This document shows, piece after piece, positions 11,510 through 23,800 of a stretch of 64,000 nucleotides of DNA (position 1 is the stretch's first letter; each line of letters begins with the position of its first letter). The notes under the pieces are model-generated. The model saw only the letters and a list, made by a program, of their open reading frames with translations, made no database searches and had not been told where the DNA came from. A program made the translations under genes and the position numbers. The stretch is from Diphasiastrum complanatum (Eukaryota > Streptophyta > Lycopodiopsida > Lycopodiales > Lycopodiaceae), in NCBI GenBank assembly GCA_029204225.1, contig CM055099.1, positions 50,397,866 through 50,461,865 of the forward strand, written 5' to 3'.

Positions 11510-12660
11510 ATGGTTGCCTTGGAATCCGCAAACCCTCCAACATCCATCGAGCTTTTCTTGCTGACATGTGTGTCGAGATCCAAAAGAGCTCATGTCAGGT
11601 GTTTTGTTGTATTTTGGAATCTCACAATCATACGATGCACTTCTTTCACTTCTTCCAAATCTTCTGTCTTGTCTTTGTTGTTGAGACTACTCTCATTTTT
11701 TATGGATCTAGCCATGCTCCTATTTTGCTCTTATTTCTTACAATGTCAACCATCGAGTGGATTCGTTCTTGAATTTGAAGTGTTGGCTGAGTTTGATGGC
11801 ATGGCTTCGATGGTGATGGTGTTCATGACTTTGATCATGTCGTTGTATCTCAAAGAAGAAGGGGATAGATGTTGGTGGAAGAGTTTTCTAGAAGTGTAAT
11901 TGAGTGGAAAAAGGTTGACAACAATGCTTGACATGTTGATGGTGCCACTAGGGACACAAGGTGGAGAGGCTAATATCAAGTAAGTTGGGCACTATATCAG
12001 TATATAGTGCCCAAACTCTGACCATTTATCGAGGTGAACATGAGTTCAAATTGGATTCAGAAACTAGTAGATGTAAGTATTATTATTACTTTTGTGTTGT
12101 TTAGGCTTGCCCATGGCTACTCAATAAGACAAGTAGCTGATAGGTTCAATGTGGGTGCAAGCACCGTGCAGCAAAAGTACACATAGCTTATTACAAAAAA
12201 TTTGAGTTCTCAATCCATAATGTACTCACAATTCATACATGTGCCAATTCATAAATGTGCCAACTTGTGAGAGATTGGGCAAGATCATACAAGAGTTTTA
12301 AAATGTGGCATCCATTTCACAAATAGCAGGGGCTATCGATGGCATATACAATATTTTTGGACACTTGCTTTGTGGCATCATGAGGAACACATGACATGAT
12401 ACATTTTGAATGAGTTTGTTGCACCACAATCCGTCATCATTTGCATATCTTGGAGTCGTTTGTTGTGTGCATGATATTTACTATTGAATTTGGTTGATTG
12501 TTGTTGAAGACATGGTAGAAAACGTGGTAGAAACCCTAATGCTCCTCCAGGTTGACCTTTTATGGCTAAATGTGATGCTCCGATGGTAGTGGCTATTGCT
12601 TGTCCCATGGTAGCAATGGGATTGTTTGCAATTAACAACATTGTATGGAATTAATATTTG
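11510..12660 (+). pseudogene. PIF/Harbinger-type transposase (HARBI1-like) remnant
   Basis: In broken frames the plus strand gives LAHGYSIRQVADRFNVGAST (about 12,105-12,165), matching the HARBI1 helix-turn-helix-like segment before the nuclease. Then CERLGKIIQEF, a stop, and ISQIAGAIDGIYNIF (about 12,270-12,355), with the first catalytic Asp of the DDE_Tnp_4 nuclease in the AGAIDG box. Later catalytic residues were not found. The 11,510-11,899 frame upstream is not recognisable and may be chance. Confidence 0.55.
11985..12014. repeat. Perfect 13 bp hairpin with 4 base loop
   Basis: TTGGGCACTATAT (11,985-11,997) is followed by CAGT and its exact reverse complement (12,002-12,014). It lies just before the PIF/Harbinger nuclease homology. 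It could be a remnant of a small foldback insertion. Confidence 0.7.
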
Positions 12661-13157
12661 TCCTAGTTATGAATGGGTGCACGCTGTAATAAAAGAAATA
12701 CCAATACAAGAAATGACTTTAAACTGCCAGCCAAAAATCTTGCATTGCAAACGAGAAAAGGCCGTAAACCGAATCATTTCAGAATAGAAATAATAAACTT
12801 AGTTTGTTTGTTGTACACAATCTATTCATGTGTGTGGGAAAAAGTCATAATAACAGTAGTAAACTGAAAATGAATTGGAGATTGTCTCATGATACTCTAG
12901 ATCAAATTAGACACATTAAATTGTAAACCTAAAACATCATGAAAAAGAATATGGAAAATTGAAAATATCAACACATGCCAATATGAAGCCCAAGATCCCA
13001 TCATTCATTAGTACTACAAGGTCATTAGCATAGGAGACAAGCTTAAACTCATAAAAAAGCAATTCCCTACAACCAAACACATGGCATCCATAAATTCTAA
13101 ACTCTAAGTCCTCATGACATAGCTAAATCCTAAACCCTAAGTCCTACAACATCATCC
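12661..13157. other. No gene recognised
   Basis: AT-rich sequence between the PIF/Harbinger remnant and the 5' LTR of Copia element 3. I see no repeat ends or coding similarity. It ends in ATCC directly before the LTR. Confidence 0.4.
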
Positions 13158-13903
13158 TGTGAAAATGTCAAAAATATGCCTGGTCAAGGCCAAATCTATG
13201 TATATAGGCTGATTACACGTGTGTGGAGCCTGTTCCCACTTGTGAAATAATTGTACTTTTCATGTAGCATAATCATATAGCTTGTACATATGATTTAAAT
13301 CAAGTTCTAGTGGCTGAAAAGGCCCAAATCATGTTTTCTAGTCATATGACACATGGCATCAATCTATTGATTGCATGGGCCAAATCATGAGATTAGGTGT
13401 CACATCCCATGTGTAGAGGTCTGCTCACATGTGTGGAATAGGCTGATGAAGTCGAATTTGTACTTCTAGAAGGTTTTTTACTAGTTCTCTATATAGTAAG
13501 AAAATGGACCAAAAGTGCTCAAAATAGAAAGTTTGATCCAAGTGTCAATTTTGCATGATGAATCATCATATGACAAAGCATCCTCACACATGTGAGATCT
13601 AATGCAGTACCACGAGCTCCAAGAAATGTATATATAGAGGCATATTTGGCCATAATCAATATGAAACACCAATCTTGATTTTGGAAGCAATTTTGTGTCA
13701 ATCTCTCCATTTGTCTTCAATTGTTTTGATTGATTTGAGTCTCTATCATAGTGTAACTTGTTTTCAGACTGGAGTCCGTACTCTGACAGGTTTTCACACG
13801 TGTGAAACAGCAAGTACATCTACCTTCATTAATGATTGTTCTTGTTAGATTTTCATGCCTAGAATTGATCTAGATTGATCTAAATCTTGTGCAGATTTCC
13901 ACA
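13158..13903 (+). repeat. 5' LTR of Copia element 3 (746 bp)
   Basis: It starts TGTGAAAATGTC and ends TTTCCACA, directly before the primer site. It contains the palindrome TTTCACACGTGTGAAA (13,792-13,807) and a TATATATAG box near 13,628. It lacks about 80 bases present near the end of the 3' LTR. Confidence 0.9.
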
Positions 13904-13916
13904 CGGTATCAGAGCC
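13904..13916 (+). other. Primer binding site of Copia element 3
   Basis: The 13 bases read CGGTATCAGAGCC, one mismatch (first base) from the initiator tRNA-Met complement TGGTATCAGAGCC. Confidence 0.85.
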
Positions 13917-14138
13917 AAGTACAAGAGGAAACATGTCAAATTTGAGAGAGATATTGCCAAAAATCATAGATTAAGGAGTGATTTTGCAAGATTGAGACTA
14001 GAATCTAAATTTACATCATTCTACATTGGTTCATGAGTGATAGGATTGTGTCTATAAGCTTTCAAATTGCTAGAAGACTTTAGGTTTAGATCTCTTAGTG
14101 AAACCATAGGAGTTTCAAGTGCTTTTTCACATTTAAAA

Positions 14139-14736
14139 ATGGCATCTATAGGTGGTTTTTTGCTTGAAGCTAGTGAAAGGCTCACATCCACTAATTATGC
14201 TATTTGGAAAGTTAGAATGGAGCCTTTGCTTGTACTCCATGATCTTTATGACATAGTACTTGAGGTAGAAGTAGAACCTCAAGGAGGTCTTGAATTGGTA
14301 CAGTACAAAAAGAGATGTAGAGTTGCATTACATTGCATAAAATTGAATGTAAGTACTCCAACTTGATGTGACAAATGCTTTCTTGAATGGATTCTTGGAA
14401 GAGGAAATCTACACATGCCAACCCGAGGGCTTCATCAAAGATGGAGAAGAAGACAAGGTGTGTTTCTTGAAGAAGAGTCTTTATGGACTCAAGCAAGCAC
14501 CAAGAACATGGTACTCTAGGTTGCATTCCTATCTTATATCCATTGGATTTGTTGTAAGTTCTTATGAACCATCATTGTATGTAATGATGGAAAGATCATT
14601 ATCTTAGTTTTTATATGTTGATGACATTATACTCATAGGAAATGATCTAGATGACATCAAAGATGTAAAAATTTTCTTGCCTAGTGAATTTAAGATGGTA
14701 GATCTAGGACTTCTAAAAGTTATACTTGGAATAGAA
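14139..14736 (+). pseudogene. Copia gag N-terminus fused to reverse transcriptase
   Basis: Gag begins MASIGGFLLEASERLTSTNY at 14,139 with the DUF4219-like start, and runs to RVALHCIKLNVS. At about 14,355 the sequence jumps to RT (TNAFLNGFLEEEIY, SLYGLKQAPRTWYSRLHSYL, frame 14,368-14,607). YVDD follows near 14,617 after a stop. Everything from mid-gag through protease and integrase is deleted. The neighbouring frame then ends at the patch beginning at 14,737. Confidence 0.85.
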
Positions 14737-14936
14737 GCCAAACTTCATGAGGAGTCTTGTTGTTGACGGTTTTGGTGCTGGATCTGTTCTGCACGTAACA
14801 GGCTGTGGCAATAACTTCTGCCCAGAACTTCGTAGACAGGTGTGCTTGATGTACCATGGATCTGGTTGAGTTGAGAAGAGTTCGATTCTTCCTTTCTGCA
14901 ATCCCGTTCTGTTGAGGTGAATAGGAAGTGGTGAAA
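14737..14936 (-). repeat. Patch of foreign Copia integrase inside RT
   Basis: About 200 bases match 4236-4434 (integrase of Copia element 2, same minus-strand reading) at high identity by eye, for example HLNRTGLQKGRIELFSTQ in a frame shared by both. It replaces RT sequence between the LGIEA box and the stretch around SKYARSILAKFG. Neither flank looks like an element end. Confidence 0.85.
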
Positions 14937-15530
14937 TGATTTTACTTTCATATGTCAATCTAAGTATGCTAGATCAATCTTAGCAAAGTTTGGCATGATT
15001 GATTGTAAAGGAGTTGAAACTCTCATGGAACTAAGTGTAAAAGTTTCTAAGAAAAGTGATGAAGCATCCTTTGAGGACATCACTACCTATAGAATGCTTA
15101 TTGATTCTTTGATATACTTAATTATCACTATTAGTTTTTGTGTTGGCAAATTGAGTCAATACATGCAAAGTCCACTAATATGTCATTGGAAACTTTGCAA
15201 AAAGGGTGTTAAGTTACATCTCGGCTACAAAACACTTTGGCATAGTTTATGAAAGGACTAATATTTGTTTAAGAGCATACTCGGACTCAAGTTTTGCAGG
15301 TGACAAGATGGATAGAAGATCCATAAGTGCATTTGCTACATTATTATGTGGAGGAGCTATATCTTTGCTTTGCAAAATGCAAGATACCATCTCTCTTTCA
15401 TCAACAGAATCTGAGTATAAAGCTATGACAACAACAACAAAGGAGGTTCTTTGGCTTAGGAGGCTTTTGGAGGAGCTACATGTGATCAAGGATGGAGACA
15501 TTCCATGCATATATTGTGAAAATCAAGCAA
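14937..15530 (+). pseudogene. Copia RT end and RNase H, 5' part
   Basis: Frames 14,995-15,252 and 15,206-15,598 read KFGMIDCKGVETLMELSVKV, then LRAYSDSSFAGDKMDRRSIS and TISLSSTESEYKAMTTTTKE. These are the RNase H region of Copia with its SSTESEYKA box. Similarity ends at ENQATQ (about 15,530) where foreign DNA begins. It resumes at 16,906. Confidence 0.85.
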
Positions 15531-16040
15531 CTCAAGGGATTATTCTCCTTCTTACCAATCGTCTAATCGGTTTTAATCTTCATCCATTGTTAATTTAGTT
15601 CTGCGGATTTTCTCGTATGTTTACACAGTCTGTGGAATTACAAGTGTTTTAACAATCTGCAGAATACATAGAATTTACGACAATGTCTCCTTTTTTGCCT
15701 GTCAGGAATCCCTTTGAAAAATATAGTGTCATCTTTTTTGCATTTTTTGCTTGATAGAAATCTCGTGTAAAATCACAGTGTCGCATTTTTCGCTTTTTCC
15801 AAAGAGCCTCAAATGTTAAGAAAATGACCCTGGCAAAGTGTGGGACAATCCTAAATGAGATTTAAGGGCACCTTCTCCTTTTTCGCCTTTTTCACGAAAA
15901 ATCCGACAGTGCCGCCTGTGGCTGTTTTAGTTCATTTCTACAGAAGTGACAGTTTGGTTCATTTATGTAGACAGATGCTTTACGGCCAATTTCCATCGCT
16001 TATCAGCAATCAATGACAAGGGATCGAATGGATGCCAACG

Positions 16041-16082
16041 GATCACCAGCCAACTGGTGATCGCAATCTCTTAGTATAAATA
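16041..16082 (+). promoter_or_regulatory. Inverted repeat plus TATA box
   Basis: GATCACCAG-CCAA-CTGGTGATC (9 bp arms) lies 12 bases upstream of TATAAATA (16,075-16,082). A pyrimidine-only CT tract begins about 75 bases further on. The spacing is that of a plant core promoter with a palindromic factor site, a TATA box and a pyrimidine-rich start region. Confidence 0.5.
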
Positions 16083-16146
16083 TCTGTTCATATTCATACA
16101 GTTTCATTCATTGAAAATCAGAATTATCAGAAGCATTTGAATAGTT

Positions 16147-16277
<131 letters not shown>

Positions 16278-16326
16278 CTTGAACACTCCCGAGCATTCTA
16301 GCTCACTTCTTAGAGTTGTTTTAGAG

Positions 16327-16494
16327 ATTGCTATTGCGCTACTGCTTATTAGCATAATGCTTAATTCATACTTTCATTTTAGCTGCTCAGAGATAACATA
16401 GAGTACGCGGATCGCTATTGCGCTACTGCTTATCAGCATAACGCTTAATTTAGACGTTCATTTTAGTCGCTCAGAGATAGCATAGAGTAGGCGG
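16327..16494 (+). repeat. Tandem duplication, two 84 bp units
   Basis: Units 16,327-16,410 and 16,411-16,494 both run from ATTGCTATTGCGCTACTGC (ATCGC in unit 2) to GAGTA-GCGG, with about ten differences. Confidence 0.9.
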
Positions 16495-16905
16495 CTTCAA
16501 TTCACAACTTATTGTACTCATTTACTTCTATTACGTTTTCATACTGAATCAATGCTATCCTTCATTGCGTTCAGCTTTCGTCTCAGAATGTATGCGTTTC
16601 TATATTTCTTTGCAACTAATTTGCGAACAATTCGCGACTAATTATTTGTCTAATAATTTTTGATGCTTAGTTGTTTGGCTACGTAATCACTGTAGTACTG
16701 GCAATTTCAAAGTTAGTTACTATAAGCTCAAATGTGATTTCTATCACTATTGATTTGTTTGAAATTGATAGGCGTAGTCATGCATTGTGAAAGAGGAAGA
16801 TAGTTTATTCCGCCATGCACAAAAAGTTTTGTTTCTAGACACACGAATTATTTTCATTCGTTTCTTTTCGAGCTAGACCTATCTTCTACACACCACTTTC
16901 CGACA

Positions 16906-17130
16906 CAACTTGCAAACAATCCAATCTTCCATGCACGAACCAAGCACATTGAGATTTCACATCATTTCGTGAGGGAGAAAGTGCAAGCAAAGGAGATCAA
17001 GCTTATTCATGTTTCATCATCAGATTGTATTGCTGATATACTCACCAAGGCATTGCCCAAAGATCCATTTGTAAAATTAAGATTGGCTCTTGGAGTTCTA
17101 GATAGATGTATGCTAGATTTACCAAGCTAG
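16906..17130 (+). pseudogene. Copia RNase H, 3' part
   Basis: Reads LANNPIFHARTKHIEISHHF, then VREKVQAKEIKLIHVSSS, CIADILTKALPKDPFVKLRL. This is the C-terminal end of Copia RNase H. It is followed by a purine-rich tract (TTTTTGAGGAG) and the 3' LTR. Confidence 0.85.
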
Positions 17131-17142
17131 ATTTTTGAGGAG

Positions 17143-17970
17143 TGTGAAAATGTCAAAAATATGCTTGGTCAAGGCCTTTATGTATGTAGGACGATTACAC
17201 ATGTGTGGAGCCTGTTCCCAAGTGTGAAATAATTGTACTTTTCATGTAGTATAATCATATAGATTGTACATATGATTTAAATCAAGTTCTAGTGGCTGAA
17301 AAGGCCCAAATTATGTTTTCTAGTCATATGACACATGGCATCAATCTATTGATTGCATGGGCCAAATCATGAGATTAGGTGTCACATCCCATGTGTAGAG
17401 GTATGCTCACATGTGTGGAATAGGCTGATGAAGTCGAATTTGTACTTCTAGAAGGGTTTTTACTAGTTCTCTATATAGTAAGAAAATGGACCAAAAGTGC
17501 TCAAAATAGAAAGTTTGATCCAAGTGTCAATTTTGCATGATGAATCATCATATGACAAAGCATCCTCACACATGTGAGATCTAATGCATGATCAGTACCA
17601 CGAGCTCCAAGAAATGTATATATAGAGGCATATTTGGCCATAATCAATATGAAACACCAATCTTGATTTTGGAAGCAATTTTGTGTCAATCTCTCCATTT
17701 GTCTTCAATTGTTTTAATTGATTTGAGTTTTTGTCATAGTGTAACTTGTTTTCAGACTGGAGTCCGTTCTCTGACAGGTTTTCACATGTGTGAAACCAAC
17801 AAGTACATTTACCTTCATTAATGATTGTTCTTGTTAGATTTTCATGCCTAGAATTGATCTCGATTGATCTAAATCTTGTGTAAATTGATAGATCAATTGT
17901 ATCTAACATCCAATCCCTCTTGTGGATCATTTTAGGATCCATTATTGGTCCTATTTTGCAGATTTCCACA
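17143..17970 (+). repeat. 3' LTR of Copia element 3 (828 bp)
   Basis: Starts TGTGAAAATGTC and ends TTTCCACA like the 5' LTR. It differs by scattered substitutions (for example CACATGTGTG where the 5' LTR has CACACGTGTG) and by about 80 extra bases near its end (17,880-17,960). The divergence shows an old insertion. Confidence 0.9.
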
Positions 17971-18025
17971 ATCCACAACTAGTCATTTGTCTTGGAAGTT
18001 GTTGTTGTTGTTCGACCAAAGTAAT

Positions 18026-18835
18026 TCAATTACTTGAAGAATCATCTGCTTTGTCATCAAGGAAATTCACTCCTGGATGGCAGCTTGAGTTTTTGCAATT
18101 TTCTCTTGTGATGCCAATGCTTTTTCCTACCACAGGTCTCTCGGATGTTGGTTGTCCCTTTGAATCTCTATCTTCGCTTGCTAAATTTTGAAGTAATCTT
18201 CGCTGAAGGACTTGAAAGTACCCACCAAGTCTAAGCTTTCTTGAAACTCCTTCCAAGTTGCATGCTTGAGTCTTGGGTGAGTCCACCTCCACCTCGTCAA
18301 CACCAGCCTCCCACTGGTGAAGCACAAGAGTCATGATCAGTTGGATTCCCTTCTTGCCCATTGTCAAATCGCTTCTTGCCACGAGAAGTAGTGTTGGATG
18401 TGACGTGTGGGGTTTCACTGTCGACATCCACAAGCACTATGTTCTCACCTTGGTCCAATCCGTTGATGCCATATGTTTTTGGAAAGGCTTCTTGCTAGCG
18501 AATCTGTCATGGCATTATAGAATGGCTAAATAGATAACATCGACCTGTTTTAGATTCCAATGCCTTCTCTTCATGAAATTTCCGCTTCTGCTTTTCCACC
18601 TTTGCCTTGCACTAAAAAGGCATTCACATTTTTTCATGAGGCTGGGACGCTTCTGGTAGTCGCTTTGAAATGTCCGTCCAATGCTTTGACTTCAAATTGG
18701 CAAACTCCAAGTCTCGCCATTTCTCTCCGTAGAGCTCATTATTTTTGAACGCCTCCAATACTCCCATTTGCTCTTCTCAGTGTTGGCCCAATCCCTCTTC
18801 GTTGCCTGGGTACATTCCACAAATTCGTCTTGCTA
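18026..18835 (-). pseudogene. Myb/SANT-trihelix-like protein remnant, possible PIF/Harbinger ORF1
   Basis: In shifting frames the minus strand gives MGVLEAFKNNELYGEKWRDL, then KSKHWTDISKRLPEAS, two stops, and KAKVEKQKRKFHEEKALESK. This looks like a trihelix or Myb/SANT-like DNA-binding domain, with Trp spacing and a basic third helix. The 18,026-18,433 frame continues with a polar linker (TSNTTSRGKKRFDNGQ in part). PIF/Harbinger transposons carry such a DNA-binding gene beside the nuclease, which is found at 11.5-12.7 kb. Alternative: an unrelated host transcription factor pseudogene. Confidence 0.4.
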
Positions 18836-18839
18836 AGAG

Positions 18840-19635
18840 TTGACTTCAAGAGCTGGTGGCGTTGGTGGAGCATTCAATAATGAAGTCATGCTAACAAGGA
18901 AATTCATTTTGCTCTCTAGATGCAACAACAGAAAGAATTTAGTGAAAATTAATGCAATAAAGTTGTTGGTAAAACAATTCATTCAATGTATGCAAAATGA
19001 CAATAGTATTGGCAAAAAATGGAGCAAAGAGATACTCTTTAAGCAGTAGAGTTGCAATGTGTCGTCTAAGAAGGATCAAACATCTTCACAGTGCAAAAAA
19101 TAGCAAGTTATTTGATGACAAAGCTTTCAACTGCTGGAACTATTTTGGTTGAGAAATAAGCAACAAACCTTGACCAATTAATGGAGCAAGATCTTCTTTC
19201 AGGATGTAGGAGCACTTTGTGGGAGTTGAGGGAGGATCAACCAGCTCTTCTATGCAAAAAAATTACAATAGATTCGATGGAAAACGCAGCTCTGAAGGTC
19301 CTTTTTTTGGTTATGAGCATTTTTCAGCAGAGTTTTAGGTTAGTTTAAACTCTGGTTAGGGTTAAGAAGACCTTGGTTAGGTCTCAGAAGCACTGGCTGC
19401 GAGCAACAGATGCAACTTTGCACATCTCTTCCTTGCAGCACCTTGCTAGAGTTGCGCTGAGAGATTCATTCGTTTATTTAGGTAGTCGTGTTCGTTGATC
19501 GGAATGCTATGGTTTGTAGCCCTGGCCATGTGGCAGTTTGCCATTGGGTCAAGGTGATATTTTGAAGCCCTTGCCTGTACTAAGGTTCAAGAGACTCAAT
19601 CAAATTAAAGGAGGGCCTCAAGTCTCCCCAAGCCA
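18840..19635. other. No gene recognised upstream of the kinesin
   Basis: No domain or repeat end seen. It lies between the Myb-like remnant and the likely kinesin promoter and may hold distal promoter sequence. Confidence 0.4.
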
Positions 19636-19639
19636 TAGG

Positions 19640-19692
19640 GCATATATATTATATATAATGATATACACTCACTCGGAAGAACTAGCCGTTAT
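19640..19692 (+). promoter_or_regulatory. Putative kinesin promoter: TATA-like box and AACGG (MSA-type) element
   Basis: A run CATATATATTATATATAATG (about 19,642-19,661) could serve as TATA box. At 19,683-19,690 the minus strand reads AACGGCTA, which fits the AACGGYYA core of the mitosis-specific activator element bound by MYB3R factors. NACK-type kinesins are M-phase genes, so the element is in a meaningful place. The start site is not known; the element could lie just upstream of or within the leader. Confidence 0.4.
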
Positions 19693-19933
19693 TTTCCGCC
19701 ACATTGTAAGATAGTACTGTGCTACTTTTTTTCTCGTTTGAAGATAGTTTTTGAGCCATTCTTCGCCAGACTAGCGATCCATCCATCCATTCCTCTCACT
19801 CTTTCTCGTCTCTCTCTCGCTGTTTCTCTTCCATCAGCGAATCATACCAAATATCTGTCATCTCTCTATTCTTCCCCATCGAAATTCGTTCCTCCTCGAC
19901 AAACATATTTCAAATTTTAGTAGACGTTGTCAC

Positions 19934-20280
19934 ACGATCCTCTCGAGTTATGTCTAGCTAATTAACAAATATTTCTGTATTCGATCCTTGCATTTTAGTT
20001 AGTCAAGCGACAGAACTTTTGTACATCATTGTTTAGAATTTCATTCCTTAGGCACGTAGAAATCTTGAAGCCAGATCGCTGGAGGAGTTTTCAGAGATTT
20101 TTGAGCAGTATCCTGATCTCTAGTTAAGTTTAGCTAATGAATGTTTCTATATTCGATTCTCGCAGTTTAGTTAATCAAGCAGAGGATCTTTTCGTTCAGT
20201 TTTCTTCGGATTTCATTCCTTAGGCACATAAAATTTTTGAAGCCAGATCGTTGGCGGAGTTTTCAGAGATTTTTGAGCAG
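19934..20280 (+). repeat. Imperfect tandem duplication in the kinesin leader region
   Basis: Two units of about 172 bp (about 19,934-20,108 and 20,111-20,280) share AAGCCAGATCG-TGG-GGAG, TTTTCAGAGATTTTTGAGCAG-type sequence and the upstream TAGCTAAT-A stretch. It lies between the putative TATA box and the start codon, so it may be transcribed leader or 5' intron. Confidence 0.8.
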
Positions 20281-20854
20281 CACTAGGAATGCATTATTGA
20301 AAACTTGATAGTTTTGCTGCTGATTTACCAACGATTCTAACTTCGAGAGGGCATTGCGACGCTGCATCGCAATAACAAGAGCAGACATGTTCAAATATTT
20401 ACCGAGACGTACTAGGAGGAGCTCCTCATGATTGAAGAGTTGGAAGTGCGGCAACAGGCGCTAATCGCCTGTTTAGTCTATGAACTCCACCATCTTTCGG
20501 GTGAAGATCCTGTCATCTTTTCTTCATCCTTGCTATTTCACATTGTTTATGTACCGTAGCAAGTCATTCTCCATGACATAAAGTTTATGACTCTGTACTC
20601 CTGTGGCTGTTTGGAGAGGCACAACATTGGTATAGTTTGGAATTTGTGCAGATCCTGATATCAGTTCATGCACTATCTAATATGAAAGATGTATTTGTTT
20701 CAGAGAAGACCAAGAACGGAGGCTAGCAAGTTCACATAATTTCCCCCAAGCAAATAAAGATCCTAGAATGTTCTGACAAATAATCCTCTAGTGGAAGATG
20801 ACGACAGAGTGGAAGATAGTTTGGAGCTATGTAAGGACTGGCAAGGAGGAATAA

Positions 20855-23800
20855 ATGACCACTTCTATGGAAAGAGCAGCTGGATTTGGTGTTGGTGGTG
20901 GCATGGTAGGGGAAGGAGGTCTTTCGGAAGACAGAGCAAAAGCAAGAGATAGAGAGGAAAAAATATATGTTACTGTCCGATTGAGGCCCCTTAGCTCGAA
21001 GGAGGTGGCGAACCGGGAAACTACGGACTGGGAATGCACTAACAAGCAGACGATTACTTTCAAACACCCTCTGCCAGAGCGGTCGCCTTATCCTTCCTCA
21101 TACACTTTTGGTATTCTCTTCACTCTCATTTCTGTAAGACATTTCTGCGTGCGCTAGCTCACCTCACACACGCACGCAAGCATTTGTTTTAAGACCGACG
21201 TTTACAATGCCCACGATGCGCAACGATTGAATCGTTTTGTGGTAGAGCATCAATGAACTTCTCTCCTAGTCACGAGTGTAGATAATGTGTGTTGAATAGG
21301 TAGATCTATGCTTTAGCCAATTTAAGAATGAAGTACACCATCGGATGAAACATTTCTGGAAAATCCTTCATCTTTTAAGATTGTGTCTCAACAGCGTATT
21401 CAAAGGCGTTTTCTTGCAATAGCAGATTATCCGACAAGATATTACCAGAAGAGTTAAGTTGTTTAGATAATTGTCGTGATTGTTTAGAGCAAGTTATTCA
21501 GTATCATAGATACATGCTGTATCGACTTTCAAATCGAGGGGAAGGATTGGTATATTAACAGATCTACATGTTCCTTAGTGCAGACAGGGTCTTTGGGCCA
21601 GATTGCCCTACTAAGCAGGTGTACAATGACGGTGCAAAACAAGTTGCTCTCTCTGCTCTCACGGGCATCAACTGTAAGCTACTATGCCTCTTGTGGGTTG
21701 GGATCTCTTCAACTTTGAATAGCTAATTGCTTGCTAGCAATAATCATCTATGTTTTTGGCAGACTCAGAAAGGAGTCTTTGCTTCATATACCTTTTCATC
21801 ATTGTACCTGTATTCAACAATCTTGCAGCAACAATATTTGCATATGGCCAGACTAGCAGTGGCAAGACATACACAATGAGAGGAATTGTTGAAAGTGCTA
21901 CAATTGATGTTTACAGTCATATCCAGAAGGTCAAATAGCTCTTCTTTCTTTGAATACTGCTGCATAGATTACATCTTTTATATACTGCTCCAGTTTTCAT
22001 GTTTGTAATGGAAGTTCATCTTATATCTGGTTACAATTTATGCAGACAGGAGAAAGAGAATTTGTGCTGAAAATATCTGGTCTTGAGATTTACAATGAGG
22101 TGGTGAAGGATCTTCTTAATCCAGAAAGTGGCCCCTTAAGGCTCCTTGATGACCCTGATGTGAGTGACAGATTCATGGATGGCTCTTTCCTGTTTAACAT
22201 AAGTATCTAGAGAAAAGGTTTTGTGACATTAAAGATATTCTCAACTGCGTAGTTATTGAAAGCAATTCTGTTGGTATGTCTTCACAGAGGGGAACTGTAG
22301 TGGAAAGGCTGAAAGAGGAGATTGTCCGGGACTATGACCATCTTCAGCAAATCATAAGAAGTTGTGAAGGTGAAAATACTGTCACATGGGAAACATTATA
22401 GTGTGTCTCAATCTTGTTATGAAGTGCAACTAATTATCAGGTGACCTGTCATTGATTTTGATTATTGCTAGAGCTCTTCTTGCAGCTCAGAGACAAGTTG
22501 GTGAAACTATGCTAAATGATACTAGCTCGAGATCTCATCAGATTATCCGCCTGGTGAGAACGAACGGTTGTGTGAGCAATGCAGTCCAGTTACTAAGCCA
22601 TATCTATAATTTGTTATCCACTATGGATGGCAGTAATGTCCAAAATGCAAGCTTATTTCTTATCTACTGACCTGTGCTTTCCATGTAACAGACCGTGGAG
22701 AGTTATCCACGAGGAGTCCTGGATGGAAGCCCTTTCAAGTCGTTAATTGCAAGCCTGGTATATTTTGGATATTAGGATCTCTAAGTTTTGTTCCCTGGAC
22801 AAGTTGATTATTTTCTGTGCACACACGAGATGATTAGAGCAGAGAATATGTTACTTGCACGGTATTATCCTCTAAATCTGTTTGTACAGAACTTTGTTGA
22901 CCTTGCAGGTAGTGAAAGGGCATCTCAAACATTATCTGAAGGATCCAGACTCAAGGAAGGGTGCCACATAAACCGCAGTTTGCTTACTCTCAGCTCTGTC
23001 ATTCGTAAACTTAGGTCCATATTTCACTCTCTTGAGGCACTTATAGTTATAGTAGCTTAAAGATAAAAGTGGCAACTAGGAAAATTATGCATTCAACCTT
23101 ATACCTATGATTCCAAGCAGTTGTAGAAGGAGTTGACAATGAAATGTAAAGACTGAGTCATATCCTTGTTTGCTAATTTATCGTGCTGGTGTGCCTGTTC
23201 AGTGGTGGTAGCAAAAGTAAAAGTGGACATATTCCATATCGGGATTCAAAGCTGACTCGTATTCTTCAGCACTCTCTTGGAGGCAATGCAAGGACAGCAA
23301 TAATTTGCACAATGAGTCCAGCTCATGTCCATGTTGAGCAGTCAAGAAATACACTCTTTTTTGCTACACGAGCAAAAGAAGTCACAAACAGTGCTCGTGT
23401 CAACCTGGTATATATCTGCAGTAACCTTGCGGCGATAGGCCAGTTTATAGATTTTCTAGTTCTGGTTGCCACACTTGGATAGATAACGACCCTTTTATAC
23501 ATAAGGATATTAACTAGTAATATAGCCTAGAAAACTTAGTCCAATCTCTGAATTTTCCTTGATAGTTCATGCTCTTGTCAATGACATACTTTCAATTGAC
23601 CCTGGAATGAGTGGAGCAGGTGGTCTCAGATAAGGTATTGGTGAAACAGCTCCAAAAGGAGGTTGCTAGGCTTGAGGCTGAGCTGCGAGTTCCAGAAGCC
23701 TCATTATCTTCTGAAGCCCTACTCCAAGAGAAGGAGCTTCAAATTCAAAAGGTTCATCCTCATATACTGTGATTTTCAATTTTGTTCTCTTCTTAAAAGC

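Noticed and set aside
11510-11899. 129-codon plus-strand frame as an independent gene
   Set aside because: No recognisable domain; it precedes the PIF/Harbinger nuclease remnant and was only included in that region.
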